Shown here in pieces: positions 23,240 to 34,582 of a stretch of 64,000 bases of DNA (position 1 is the first letter of the stretch; each line of letters opens with the position of its first letter). Position numbers and translations under genes: made by a program. The notes beneath the pieces were generated by a model. It worked only from the letters and a program-made list of their open reading frames with translations. It was not told the DNA's origin and searched no databases. Source of the DNA: Litsea cubeba (lineage: Eukaryota; Streptophyta; Magnoliopsida; Laurales; Lauraceae); NCBI GenBank assembly GCA_012931725.1, contig CM022951.1, forward strand, positions 73,010,332-73,074,331, read 5' to 3'.

Positions 23240-23846
23240 TAGGGTTGTAAACGGGTCGGTTCCGGTCCGGGTCCAGGGTGGAACCGGAACCGGAACCGTT
23301 TTCTAAGAAGGGGAACCGGAACCGGAATTGGAACCGTTAAGAATAATGGGAACCAGAACCGGAACCGGAACCGTTTGTGAGGCGGGTCTGGTTCCGGTTC
23401 CGGGTCTAGACTAATACCTGTATTTTTCTTTAAAAAATTTATGCTTTTTTCACATTTCAATTGGATCACGTACCTACAAACACTAATGTGACATTTTGTC
23501 TATCAATAACAGACACTTTTAACCAAAAACTCAGAAATCACATCCAAACAGGCAATGAGATATAGAAAAGTAGAATACCCTAATGTAGAAAAATAGAAAA
23601 GTAAAAAGGGTTCTGTTCTCACATAATAAAGTTACCTTATGTTACTATATATTGGGTCGGGTCCCGGGTCCACGGGTCTGAGCCACTGTGGATCCGGAAC
23701 CGGAACCGTTTAGGTATCGGTTCCAAAAAAAGGATCCGGAACCGGAACCATTTTCTTATCGGGACCAAAATAAGGATCCAGACCCGGATCCTAACGGGTC
23801 GGAACCTTCGGGTAATCGGAGAATCGGGTACCCATTTACAACCCTA
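23240..23846 (+). mobile_element. hAT-type MITE, unit 2 only
   Basis: A 607-bp element that starts TAGGGTTGTAAACGGGT and ends ACCCATTTACAACCCTA. It is full of GGAACCGGAACC/GGTTCCGGTTCC repeats and has a perfect 8-bp duplication GTTGGAAC (23232-23239 and 23847-23854). Unit 1 has the unoccupied site (GGGTGGAACC near 5748). Same family as the intronic elements at 14447 and 28907. Confidence 0.93.
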
Positions 23847-24124
23847 GTTGGAACCAATAGTTTTGCTTTGGGGGCTACTGTAAAATTGAGAAATTCTTGG
23901 AGGGGCCATAGTGCAAAATTCATAAAGATTTGCTTGTATGCAAGGGGCTTCTCAAAAATTTTGAAAGTGCGGCTTGGGAGGTGGGGGTGTGGTGTGCAAA
24001 CACCATACGGTTTGCGTTGAATTTTTATTAACTTCTTAACTCTTATATCCATTAAACAAAAATAATTATATCATTATTTAAAAAAAATCATTATTTTATC
24101 TAAATTCCCAATGGTCTCTCTTGC

Positions 24125-24340
24125 TTTTTTTTTTTTAAATGAGACCCAAGTGAGAGCCCACATACACACGTAAAGACATCCCACTCAAGTGCGAAAGAAG
24201 CCCGTACACGCGGAAAGAAAGCTCACACAAGTGGGAAGAAAAGCCCACACAAGTGGGAAGACCTACCCAGGGTTCGAGGCCTGGGCAGCCAGGTGAGAAC
24301 TGTCACTCCTTACCACTCGGGTAAGAAGCCGTTTTCCTTT
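24125..24340 (-). repeat. tRNA-derived SINE, unit 2 copy
   Basis: Minus strand: A-box-like TACCCGAGTGGTAAGGAG, then a B box GGCCTCGAACC (24271-24281), then repeated CCACTTGTGTGGGCTT-like units, then an A-rich tail. Flanks carry TCTCTCTTGCT / TCTCTCGCT, a decayed target duplication. Orthologous to 6223-6427. Confidence 0.7.
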
Positions 24341-24974
24341 CTCTCGCTTAAAAACTTTCTATACACATAGAGTCTAATAATGCATCAATACAACGGTGGG
24401 TCAAGCATAGATCGGGTCAGTTATAAACAATTATAAGTGTTGATTGTCATTATATCAATTGGGATTTAATGGTATTGATAAAAATCGATTTATGTGGGGG
24501 TGACTCTCTTCTACTAAATGTAGTATTTTTACCATCAATGTTACAAACTTTAGAGATAAATAAGTACAAGCTTTTAAAATTATTCACATAGAGATAAAAA
24601 GCTGGGTAAATGTGTCATTTCACTCTAAAACTTATGATTGTTGTAAGCTAAATAGAACAAGTGAAAGAAGGGTTTTTTTTTTTTTATCTTAAAGACTTAT
24701 ATATATATATATATATAATAAACCAATCATATATATTTTCATTAACAAACATCCATACTTCCAAGAGGGAGAGTGAGATGAAAATTTGTTTCAAGGTCTA
24801 ATTTAAATATATTTAAAATAATATATATATATTTTTTTGTACCCAGCTTCATTGGCTGGGTCCCATTATTTAAAATCATCTTATCTCTACATATATCTTC
24901 ATATCTAATACTGTACATTAGGAAGGGACGGACATGGACGGTTGGATGTACAACTAAAAGAGGTTGTAGGTTTA

Positions 24975-25168
24975 CACTATACCAAAAACGGAAAATTGGA
25001 ACGGATTACCGTTCCTAATCCGTGTGTTCCTAATCCGTTCATCCGTTCCAATTTCCTGTTTTTGGAACGGATTAACGGATTAGAAACGGTTTAGGAACAG
25101 ATGAACGGATTAGGAACACACGAATTAGGAACGGTAATCCGTTCCAATTTTTCGTTTTTGGTGTAGTG
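24975..25168 (+). mobile_element. CACTA-type MITE
   Basis: A 194-bp near-perfect inverted repeat. The left end is CACTATACCAAAAACG and the right end, read on the other strand, is CACTACACCAAAAACG. The 3-bp duplication TTA flanks it (24972-24974 and 25169-25171). CACTA termini with 3-bp duplications are the hallmark of CMC/CACTA elements. The arms carry repeated GGAACGGATTA motifs. It lies in a stretch of unit 2 with no unit 1 counterpart. Confidence 0.9.
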
Positions 25169-26612
25169 TTAGCTGACCAATCTCAACGTGTAAATGTGCC
25201 GTGAAAATTAGAAACTTTTATGATCATCCATGATCCATCTCATTGCTTTAGATTCAACAACTCGAAATCTTATATCCACTAAGCTAGTGGCCCCCACTGC
25301 ATCCTCTACTGCTTCTGCAATTCGTCGCCTTTTAGAACTTTTTAAAATAGCTAGGATGTATTATAGGTCCCTTACAACCCTCGTGTGCATTCATGGTGGA
25401 GTGATGCTCGAATACTTTCTAACACAACCAATAGACCATAAAACTATTATTGTGTCATTTGCCATTGATCACCAATTGATTTTGAGATAAGTAGTAGCTC
25501 AATAGGGTCTGCGTTTCTATAAGTGGTATCAGAGCTTGATAAGATTGTGGGTTTCTTTCTGTATGCCTAAAGTCCAACTCAGACTTATGTTTGGTAGGTT
25601 CGGTGGGTTCCACTAACTCTGCCACTCTTGTTAATTTAAAAGACTTTTAGTAAAAATGATAGCAGCAAAGGATTCAAAACCATTATTAAAAAACTAACCC
25701 AATTACAACAAGGCATGTGTCAAAAGGCAGCCACAATAGCCATATGGATCCATCTTACAAGATAATGAAATTGATGGCATCCAATTGTTTAAAAATAAGT
25801 TTAGCTTGACTGTACTGTCTGTACAATTCATTAAATAACTAAAACTGATCAAAGGAGTTGATACTTTGGCAAGATCAAGAGTAGATACTTTGGATGTTTT
25901 TAACTTCCCCTGTTATTATAACAAAACTAATTGGTTGCTATCAAGAGGGACTACTGCCAATAGGGATTATTAGAAGGATCCTGAATTCCTGATCCCCCAG
26001 ACTCTCTTCTGCTTTTAAAATACTAAATGTGTTGTTCCTCCAGAGCTTGAGGATAGCTTTTGGAGAGAGAATTTGGAAACAAGTCCATCAAATTTTGTCA
26101 AATCAAAGGCCAATATATGGATGGACGGTCTAAATAAAATTTATCTTGCAATCCATTTCATGGATCTAGATGAGCCAACTGGAAACACCCAATAAAACTA
26201 ATATTTCATGGATGGCTGATTTTCAAAGACTTCTTGGTTTTGATAGGCCATTGAGCCTTACAGGTGCTGACTGCTTACCCATGCCCCATTTCTTCACCCA
26301 ACAAAAAAAAAAGGCAAATCGTAGTAAATCATGCTGTCAATCGAAGCTTCGCAAGACCAATTAATGTCCACTTGTTTGACGATGTCTCCACCCATGCTCA
26401 ATAAGGCAATAGGCACGAGGCTTAAATGCTTAATTAAATTTCATTCTAAAAGAAGAGACTCCCATAACATCTAAACATTGAAAACTTAAAACGACCACCA
26501 TTCATTACACTTCGTTGATGGTACTAAATCACTGTTTGAAGCGAAAACGGAGTGGTTTATTTGACAGGGCCACAGGGGGATAAAAGATAGTCAACAACAT
26601 CAATCATGCAGC
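25169..26612. other. Gene-free stretch with LTR retrotransposon trace, then GDSL promoter
   Basis: From 25169 to about 25915 the sequence is unique to unit 2 and contains a primer-binding-site relic (listed separately). From about 25916 onward it is collinear with the GDSL gene 1 promoter (10655-11405). Confidence 0.5.
25524..25535 (+). other. Relic retrotransposon primer-binding site (tRNA-iMet type)
   Basis: TGGTATCAGAGC, the usual plant LTR-retrotransposon sequence complementary to the 3' end of initiator tRNA-Met, preceded by GTTTCTATAAG as at many LTR ends. No LTR pair or gag frame remains around it. Confidence 0.6.
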
Positions 26613-26613
26613 A

Positions 26614-26621
26614 CTATATAG
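26614..26621 (+). promoter_or_regulatory. Probable TATA box of GDSL gene 2
   Basis: CTATATAG lies about 60 bp upstream of the start codon, at the same offset as in gene 1. Confidence 0.6.
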
Positions 26622-26680
26622 ATGGTGCTTGCAGCCAAACCAATGCCCGCAAGTCTACAGGTGTATCCGACCCAAATAAG

Positions 26681-29600
26681 ATGAAGAAGATGTTGTTGGT
26701 GGGGTTGATGGCTCTGTTGGTGATGGGTGCTCAAGCCCTTGATCCTCAAGAAATTAGGAGACTGGCTATCACTCACAACATCACAAGCATCTTGGTTTTC
26801 GGGGATTCGAGTGTCGATCCTGGGAACAACAATCGACTTTCGACGACGGCCAAGGGCAATTTCCCACCCTATGGCAAGGATTTCTACAATGGCAGCTCCA
26901 CTGGAAGGTTTACCAATGGGAGACTACCAACAGACTTCATTGGTATGTCACCACGTTATGATTGTCGAGTTTTAGCAGTTGTTTATGTTATAATAGCTTG
27001 TGACAAATTAAATGAGTTATAGAGGTCTTTGTTTTATGAAGAATTTGAGTTAGTTTGTTGTTTATTGTAGCGGAGGACCTGGGCTTCGGGAGAATCGTCC
27101 CAGGGTTTCTGGACAAAGGGGGTCTAAACAAGGAAGAACTGCTGCATGGCGTTAGTTTTGCTTCTGCTGCTACTGGTTACGACGACCTTACTGCTAACTT
27201 CACGGTAAGTTTGTTTTTCTATTTTTTTTTCCATCGATCCCATCATATCATGGGAGTTTAAAAACCCATGATATCATGGAATCAAAATGTTAAAAGTTAG
27301 AAAATTTATCTGGATCCCATAATATCACGGGTTTCTAGAAACCTATGATATCATGGGATCCTGAGCAAAAAAATAAATAAATAAAGTACCAAAGTCAAAC
27401 GACTCTTATGACATTTAAAAACTTTCAATAATGAAATTGAAAATTGAGTGTTTAAGGGGCATTGAAATGTCAAATCCCCAAGGTATTTTCTTCGCATTCC
27501 TATTTGATAGCATTAAAATACAGGGGAATTCAATATATAGAATTTTTTTTCAAGTGGTTAAAAATGAAGATAAAAAATGAATATTTAATAACCTTTCCTA
27601 TGTATACCTAACTTTCGGTCTCCATTCTTAACCATTCAAAAAAGAAAAACTATATAATTTAGTGCAAACAAAAGGGCCATCAATCTACAGAATACGTTAT
27701 GAATCAAAGGATAAGGCTTGTGCTCGGAACGGCTCATTATCTACAGTAATGGGCCGAAGCCAACTGTCTTTTTTATTTTTTGCGTGTGGTTAGGTGTTAT
27801 AAAAGGTGTGGCATGCGGCCACTGGCCCAATTTGAGTCTCCTATGATAAATTCTACCTCCTCACACCTACTATCTTCCCTGGTGCCAGTACCTTTCAAAA
27901 AATAAAAGAGAGACATTATTACTCATGACTACATGAAAAGGAGAAAATATACATAGAGAGAGAGAATCAGGCATTTAATCCAGAGCTACAACTAACTATA
28001 AAGCCATCAAATTAAAAGTTAAGATGATAGGACGTCTGCAATTTTACTTTCGATGTAACTTTATAACACGTCAAGTAAATGGGAAAAACTGAAGAGGACA
28101 TAGATGGAAAATGGTAATTAAAATTAGCTGAAGAAGAAATAGAACTCATGAAGGGCGCATTCCCAACATATTTGGGACAACACTATAATGATGAAATCGC
28201 GGTTGGCATGCCACTACAGACCTTCCATCGTCTTCCCCTGTGATTGGCAGCGATGCAAGTGGGCCCACAAGCTCGGCCACTATTTGCACCACGTACCTTG
28301 CCAAACAAAACCCATCATATTGAGTTAATGGAATTCAACTAATTGCAGACCAAGTAGGTGCCCACATAAGGCCCATGCATCACGCCTTAGATTCTTTTGA
28401 CATTCTGTTTGTCTGGTTGGTACTTGGTAGTAAGTTGTTACATGTGGATCTAGCTTTTTATGTATCTATCACTTGGTTGGCAGAACGTTCTATCCATCTC
28501 AAAGCAGATTGAGTATCTAATGCACTATAAGATCCGACTGAGAGAGTTGGTGGGTCCGAAAAGGGAACAAGAGATTGTTAGGAATGCCATTTTTATAATG
28601 AGTGCAGGTACTAATGACTTCATCCAAAACTACTATCTGTATCAGACTCGCTCAAAACAATTCACCATTGATAAGTTCGTAGATTACTTGATCACCTGCT
28701 TGGCTGCTGATATCAAGGTATTCCTCCCTTATTGTTTATGGTTCTCATATGTATTAATCTTCGTTACGGGTTTCATTATCGAAAAATTATAGTTTTGTTC
28801 ATATTTTTAAATTTTACAATATTACAATTTCTATTAAACAAGAGAACACTATTGAGATATATTTAAATGATGGGACTTCTTTTTATCCAAGCTAAGGGGT
28901 TGGGACTAGAGATGTAAATGGTTCTCCGATTCTCCGATTACCCGAAGGTTCCGATCCGTTAAAAACTATGTTTTGGTCCTTATTTAGGCCCCACTAAATA
29001 AATCGGTCTGAGTTTGGGTCCTATTTTCTTTCTCGTGAACTAAATGATTTTGGTTTCGCTTCCACCTTGGTTCGGACCCGTTGACCCAGGACCTGACACA
29101 TTGCTTCAATTTTCGAAAATCTCTATTTAAAATTAAAATTTCTTTCTCATATCATTCTCTACCTAGCTAGCTAGATCCATACCCGGACCCAATTTGGTTT
29201 CGTGTCCGGTTTCACATTATCCTTAACGGTTCCAAGTCTAGTACCAAGGAACTGGTCCCAAGACGGTTCCGGGTCCGGTTCCACATTCTCCTTAATAGTT
29301 CTAGGTCCACCATGGACTCAGACCGAAACTGTTTACATCCCTAGTTGGAACATCGTCAGACTTACACATACGAGATTATTGAAACTCACGTATGCAAAGA
29401 GACACGACTCACACATTCGAAGTGATGAGAACTCACACACGCGGGAAAATACAACTCACATATGCAAGGAGGGGGAGGCAAGGTTAGACGTTGGACCTCC
29501 TAATGAAAACTGCTACTCCTTACCTCTGGGGTAAGGAGTCTTCTCAAATGATTGGGGCGTTTATGTATTAGGTGCTTTATTAATTATTATGTTAACTCGT

Positions 29601-31368
29601 TAAAAATGAAAGTGATATGTCGCCGGCGGAGATTTTCAGAGGTGAACCTAATTAATCATGCAATGAAAGGTCCACCTAACAACTCTTTTTAATTTGCCAA
29701 GCAAGCTGCCGAGTCCGAATGCTTAGTAGCACGTGGCAACTGTAGCAGAAGCTGGCAATTGATTTTATTAGGGTCCAGATATGGTGAGGGAAAAACCCCA
29801 CAGTAACAGTGTGTGAACCAATTAACGTCTTGCCATGTTAGCGCAGGCAATGTGAGGAGGTTCTGATTTTTCATCTGACTTAAAAGAGAGTTCAATCTGG
29901 CACGTCCACCTAGTGACCTGCGTGCTCGAAAGTTCAAATACTGATGAAGTAGAAAGTCTACATTCACTTGCCAAACTTATGTCTTGAAAAAAAAAATGTG
30001 AGGAGATTTGTGGGTTTGGGGGTTTTCTCCATTAAAAGGTAAACCTTTTAATTGATAGATCTGAAATACCATGAAAAACTAATTCAACAGTTTTCCATCT
30101 CATTTTACCCATATGGGTTTTCTCAAGAAATCTTTTGTTTGAACAATCTTTCAAATATTGCAACATTATTTTAAAAAAAAATACCATTTTAGATAATATC
30201 TGGTCATTTTCTAAATATTATCATGTTTGTGACACTAGTACCTCAATGGTCGGGCACCTCCCTCTTGAAGTGGGCATATGGTTAAGGGACTTGGGCCAGG
30301 CTTTTGTGTGAATATCTTAGCAGAGGAAATATATAAAAAAAAAAAAAAATGGAGTCCATCTTTCATCTCTTCTTTTGTTATTAATATATCAGACACTTTT
30401 TATAATGATCAGAAAATGCATAGACTTGGAGGATCAAGATTCGCTGTGGTGGGCATGCCACCAATTGGATGCATGCCGCTTGTTAAGTATCTGAAGGGTG
30501 CGACTGCTTGCGTCGATAGTTTAAACCAAGTAGCAGCAACATTCAATTCCAAGCTCAAAGCTCAGTTGTCTGAATTGAAGACGACCTTAGACATCAAAGT
30601 TGGTTATGGTGATATATATAATGCCCTCATCAGTGCAATTAAGACTCCCACCAAATATGGTAAGCAGGCAACAACAACAAATGTAGGCCACATTAATGGA
30701 ACGGGTTAGGCCCAAGTAGTTCATTAAAAGTCAGGCCCACAAAAAAATGGGGGTCGGTGGGGACGCCTGTTTTGAGCTGACGCATTGCCATCCGTAATGT
30801 GCTGCATGTGTTGGGCCCTGCTGGGACTTTAAAAACTCACCCAAAGTCCAGCCCAACAAGGGCCAAGTTAGGGTGTGTATGAACACATGCAGGCCACTCA
30901 TCCAGCACAGGCAACAACTAGCTCCACTATTCGACCTCGGTCCACAGAAACTATAGTTGGTTGAATTACCTAATCCATCAGTCTCAAATTTGGAACTCCT
31001 CAGATCTGAAGGCTGGGCTTGTCAGACCATGTGATCTTTTGGATTGGGCCTGATACTTGGGTGCATGGGTGATAATTTGCCTTATGAACTAGTAGTATTC
31101 CACACATTACAAATTTGCTACATCCATCATCTCAATAATGATTTGGCATTTCTTTTTTTCTTTTGAACTGATGGGTGCAGGTTTTAGGGTATCTTCCAAG
31201 GGTTGTATTGGGACAGGGCAGTTCGAATTGGGTGATTTGTGCAAGGGGCAGAGCATATGTGCAGATCCCAACCAATATGTATTCTGGGACTCTGTTCATC
31301 CAACACAAAAGATGTATAGGCTCATAGCTGATGAAGTTTTAACATCCGTAGCTAATGGGATGTATTAG
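26681..31368 (+). CDS. GDSL esterase/lipase, copy 2 (5 exons, 354 aa)
   Basis: Exons 26681-26942, 27071-27204, 28484-28717, 30413-30659 and 31181-31368; exon lengths and phases equal those of copy 1. An upstream in-frame ATG at 26606 exists, but the signal peptide starts at 26681 and unit 1 has no upstream frame, so 26681 is preferred. All SGNH residues are kept: Ser43 in GDSS, Asn176 in GTND, Asp329 and His332 in DSVH. By my reading it differs from copy 1 at 13 residues (F25I, V34I, F57A, S59G, R104G, S122T, E161Q, three in exon 4, A330S, I353M, F354Y). The Gly-to-Ala change in block II is shared (FASAATGYDD). Likely a secreted hydrolase with the same role as copy 1. Introns 2 and 3 contain repeats. 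Confidence 0.93.
28907..29343 (+). mobile_element. hAT-type MITE in intron 3 of GDSL gene 2
   Basis: Orthologue of 14447-14897. It starts TAGAGATGTAAATGG, ends TTTACATCCCTA and is flanked by GTTGGGAC (28899-28906) and GTTGGAAC (29344-29351). A SINE-like stretch follows to about 29545. Confidence 0.85.
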
Positions 31369-34300
31369 TTAAAATTGCATTTTCCTATCGTATCTCAAGC
31401 TGTTCACTACTATCTGGATGATCTAAATAAGGGAAGTCTTTATCTAATGATGAAGTCTTTATCTAATGATGTCATTGTAAGATGGATGTCTGATTTAGAG
31501 TCGTTTAATTCGTCTATCTCAATCTTTTGTCACGGGGGTTGATATTCATGTAAAAAGAAGCTTCCAGTTGCAGGCTTTCCTCTTGCATTTTTTGTTTATT
31601 CTTGATCTATTTGGACTATAAAAAGGTGGGCCAACCTTTACTACGTTTTGGAGAAAAAATAAAAATGGTCGCTCTTGAATTATTAGTCATCTGGATAAAA
31701 AGTTGGGCCTCCCTGCAAAGTTCAAGGCTCAACAGTAGTTATGATCTTGTGTTTATTTAGTTAGTGGGCCTGATAATCAAGTCTAGCTATTTGGTTGGAA
31801 ACGAGGTTCAAACCAGTAATTGGTTTGGCTGGCGACACATCCTGGCCCCTCAACAACCCATACATGGGAACAAAATCAATCTTTCCCAAAGTAAAGAAGT
31901 ACCTTATGGTCTCCGCCACCATGTATGTATATACATACGTGTATGTGTGTTGTACCGTATACAGTAATTGGGACCCATAATCATCTGGGTCCATTAATAG
32001 TGGGCCACTGGTGGTATGTCTTCAAGGGTCACAAATGGATGTCCGATTATTCGAATGTTGAAAGTCTCATGTTTCGAATAAAACAGATATGAAGCCTATT
32101 TTTTTATTTAGGGGAAATTCAGATCTATACATACAGGATCGATCCGGAATCAGATCCTTCTATGTTCTGATATCGTATCCTAAATTTGTTGCCATGAGCT
32201 GGGTCCGAAACTAAATCCATCACCAGAAGGGATGACCTGGAGTCAGGTCAGGCCTGAATTGCCCTAGACCTACCCTAAACTCAACCCATTGACATAACCA
32301 GTGATCCACACTACCACCCCACCGAATTCTATCAAGAAGATTGAAACTAAGAGCTTACATCATTTCCTTGATTGGCAAACCACAACGAAATTCAAAAGTC
32401 TTGATGCATTGAATAAGCCACCAATCATTCGGCCGCACCAAGAAAGCCACCAAACATTCTCAAGTTTCAAATGATTCAAGTGCCCGGGAGCGTGTTTTTC
32501 TGGATTTCTTGTGCAGATGAAAATTACACGTATGCTTAAATCCTTCAAATTCATGGAACTCAGAGCATGAATTCATGGATAGCATCAATATACAAGGCAA
32601 CGGTCATTACTGCGAGATGAAGGATCTCATGTTGACTTGGGCCTTGGGATATACATGGAGAAACGTGTTGTTTGTTTCTCTGTTTTGTATGCAATTTCAA
32701 TGAAAAGGGTGTTGTTTTTCTCCTCTCAAGCTGGCTATGCTTAGGCCACAAGATTGGAAGAAACCATTTTTTCCATCTTTTTAGAAGAGAGGAATTCTTG
32801 TGTTCAATAAACCCCAAGTTACAATCAGGTCCAATAAACTGTCTTGAAGCTAAGTTCTTGAAAAGTGTTTTATATTATCTTTTTAAAAGTATTTTGTACT
32901 AAGCATATTAAATATGATTTTTATGAAACTTCTTCAAGTTTTTTTTTTTTTTTAAGCTCTTTTCGCAAATTTTCCAAATGATTAACCTCTTGACACTAAG
33001 TTAGTTAAAAATCTTGAACATCAATATGTATCTTTCAAAGGTATGTATTTTTATTGACCAATCAGAGTTGCCCTAACATAGGTTATGCAGATATGTGTTA
33101 AAAAAATGAGTTTATACATGACTGGCTTACTGAACAATGAAAACCATCCACTTTATGCGGAAGTTTCTCCAATGGGAACATGGACAAGGCAGTAGTGCAA
33201 TATTTTCATTGCCCGCCATCTATAGAAGCAGAGTTCGATATCCCCTGAGTTATCTCTCACACACTTCTCATGATTAAAAGGATCAGAACCCACAATGGGG
33301 TCCACATAATGAAGTTTTGAGCCACTCAAAACAAACATCTCTCATATTTGTATGATGTCCTTAAGATTTTACTCCAAAACAAGCTGATCCCAAACGTAGG
33401 ATTGAGCATATTATTAATCAATTCATTAACCCACATTATCAATTATATATTTTTTTACCAAAAAAATCAATTATATGCTTAATTTTACATTGGGACCAAC
33501 TCGTTTTGGAGTAAGATTTGAGGTAGCAAGGTGGCTGGCTCAGATTTTCATTAATGCACACATGCCACAACAATCACATTTTAGTCAGTTATTATTGTTT
33601 TTAAGCTCTTTTTTTTTTCTGCATGTGTGAGTAAAAGGCCCAAGAACCATTATTAACATGAAAAGTTAGATAAAGAATTAGACTGCTATGTCACTGTGTT
33701 TATTTCAACAAGACATTACCATTAGTGCCCGTCTTTATGGGAAAAAAAAATGTGTAGTGGCCCATCTTATCAAATGACTAGGAAGACGAATGGTTCTCCG
33801 ATCCAAAGATTTTGGGCGCTCTTGCCGGCTCACTGTTTGGTGCAGAAATTCTTCATGAAAGTATTTTGGCATAAATTCCTGATCTTTGGATATTTTTTTA
33901 AATTTTTAAGTGCAAGGGTGTGATGGATCCAACCCATGACTTTTTCATGAAAAATGTGTGCACTCAACAAAATTGCTGAATCCATGGATTTGAGATCCCA
34001 CCAAAAGATTTCATCCAGAAATGTACACTCTGGGAAGAGCACTAGAGCAGCACTTTGAAGCTTTTGCAAATTGCAGGTGTCCATTAACACTAGCTAGCCC
34101 ACAAGCAATAATTGATAGCCTCAAGGATCCCCCCTATCCTTACCTCAATCAAATACCCAACTTTTTTCTTGTGGGTGCAGCAACACCTAAAACATTATTT
34201 ATAAAAAAACTGTACGTTGTTTTCTTCTCCTCTTGATCCATGGGTAACAGGAAATACATGACATTTCATTGCCAACAAACTACACAACCATTAAATAGAC

Positions 34301-34541
34301 TATTTTAGTAGAATATACAACCCAAACGAATGATCACTGCAATCATACAAGTCAACAGAAGAAGCTTCGCCACTCTATTTATGTTGTTTCCAACCTAATA
34401 CCCTCCATGAAATAAGCTGGTCAGAAGATTTTAAAGCAATCCTCTTACTCGTTTCACATTTGTGGATAAGTCACAGAGATGAGCTGTTCGAATCCATAGA
34501 ACCATCTGGCACCTCCCTCAAATACCACCACCCACCTTTCA
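31369..34541. other. 3' flank of GDSL gene 2 and upstream region of the ERF gene
   Basis: Collinear with unit 1 to about 34247. No domain-bearing frame. From about 34250 to the TATA box at 34545 the sequence has no counterpart in unit 1. Confidence 0.5.
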
Positions 34542-34544
34542 CCC

Positions 34545-34551
34545 TATATAT
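34545..34551 (+). promoter_or_regulatory. Probable TATA box of ERF gene 1
   Basis: TATATAT lies 38 bp upstream of the start codon, which implies a very short 5' leader if it is used. The start context is AAGCCATGGC. Confidence 0.5.
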
Positions 34552-34582
34552 CGAAGGAGGGTCAGATTTTACAAGTTAAGCC

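Noticed and set aside
24265..24320. A tRNA gene on the minus strand
   Set aside because: A and B boxes are present, but no acceptor stem or cloverleaf; body, tail and flanking repeats indicate a SINE.
26606..26680. Upstream in-frame ATG of GDSL copy 2 giving a 25-residue extension
   Set aside because: It would bury the signal peptide, lies at or before the expected transcription start, and is not conserved in copy 1.
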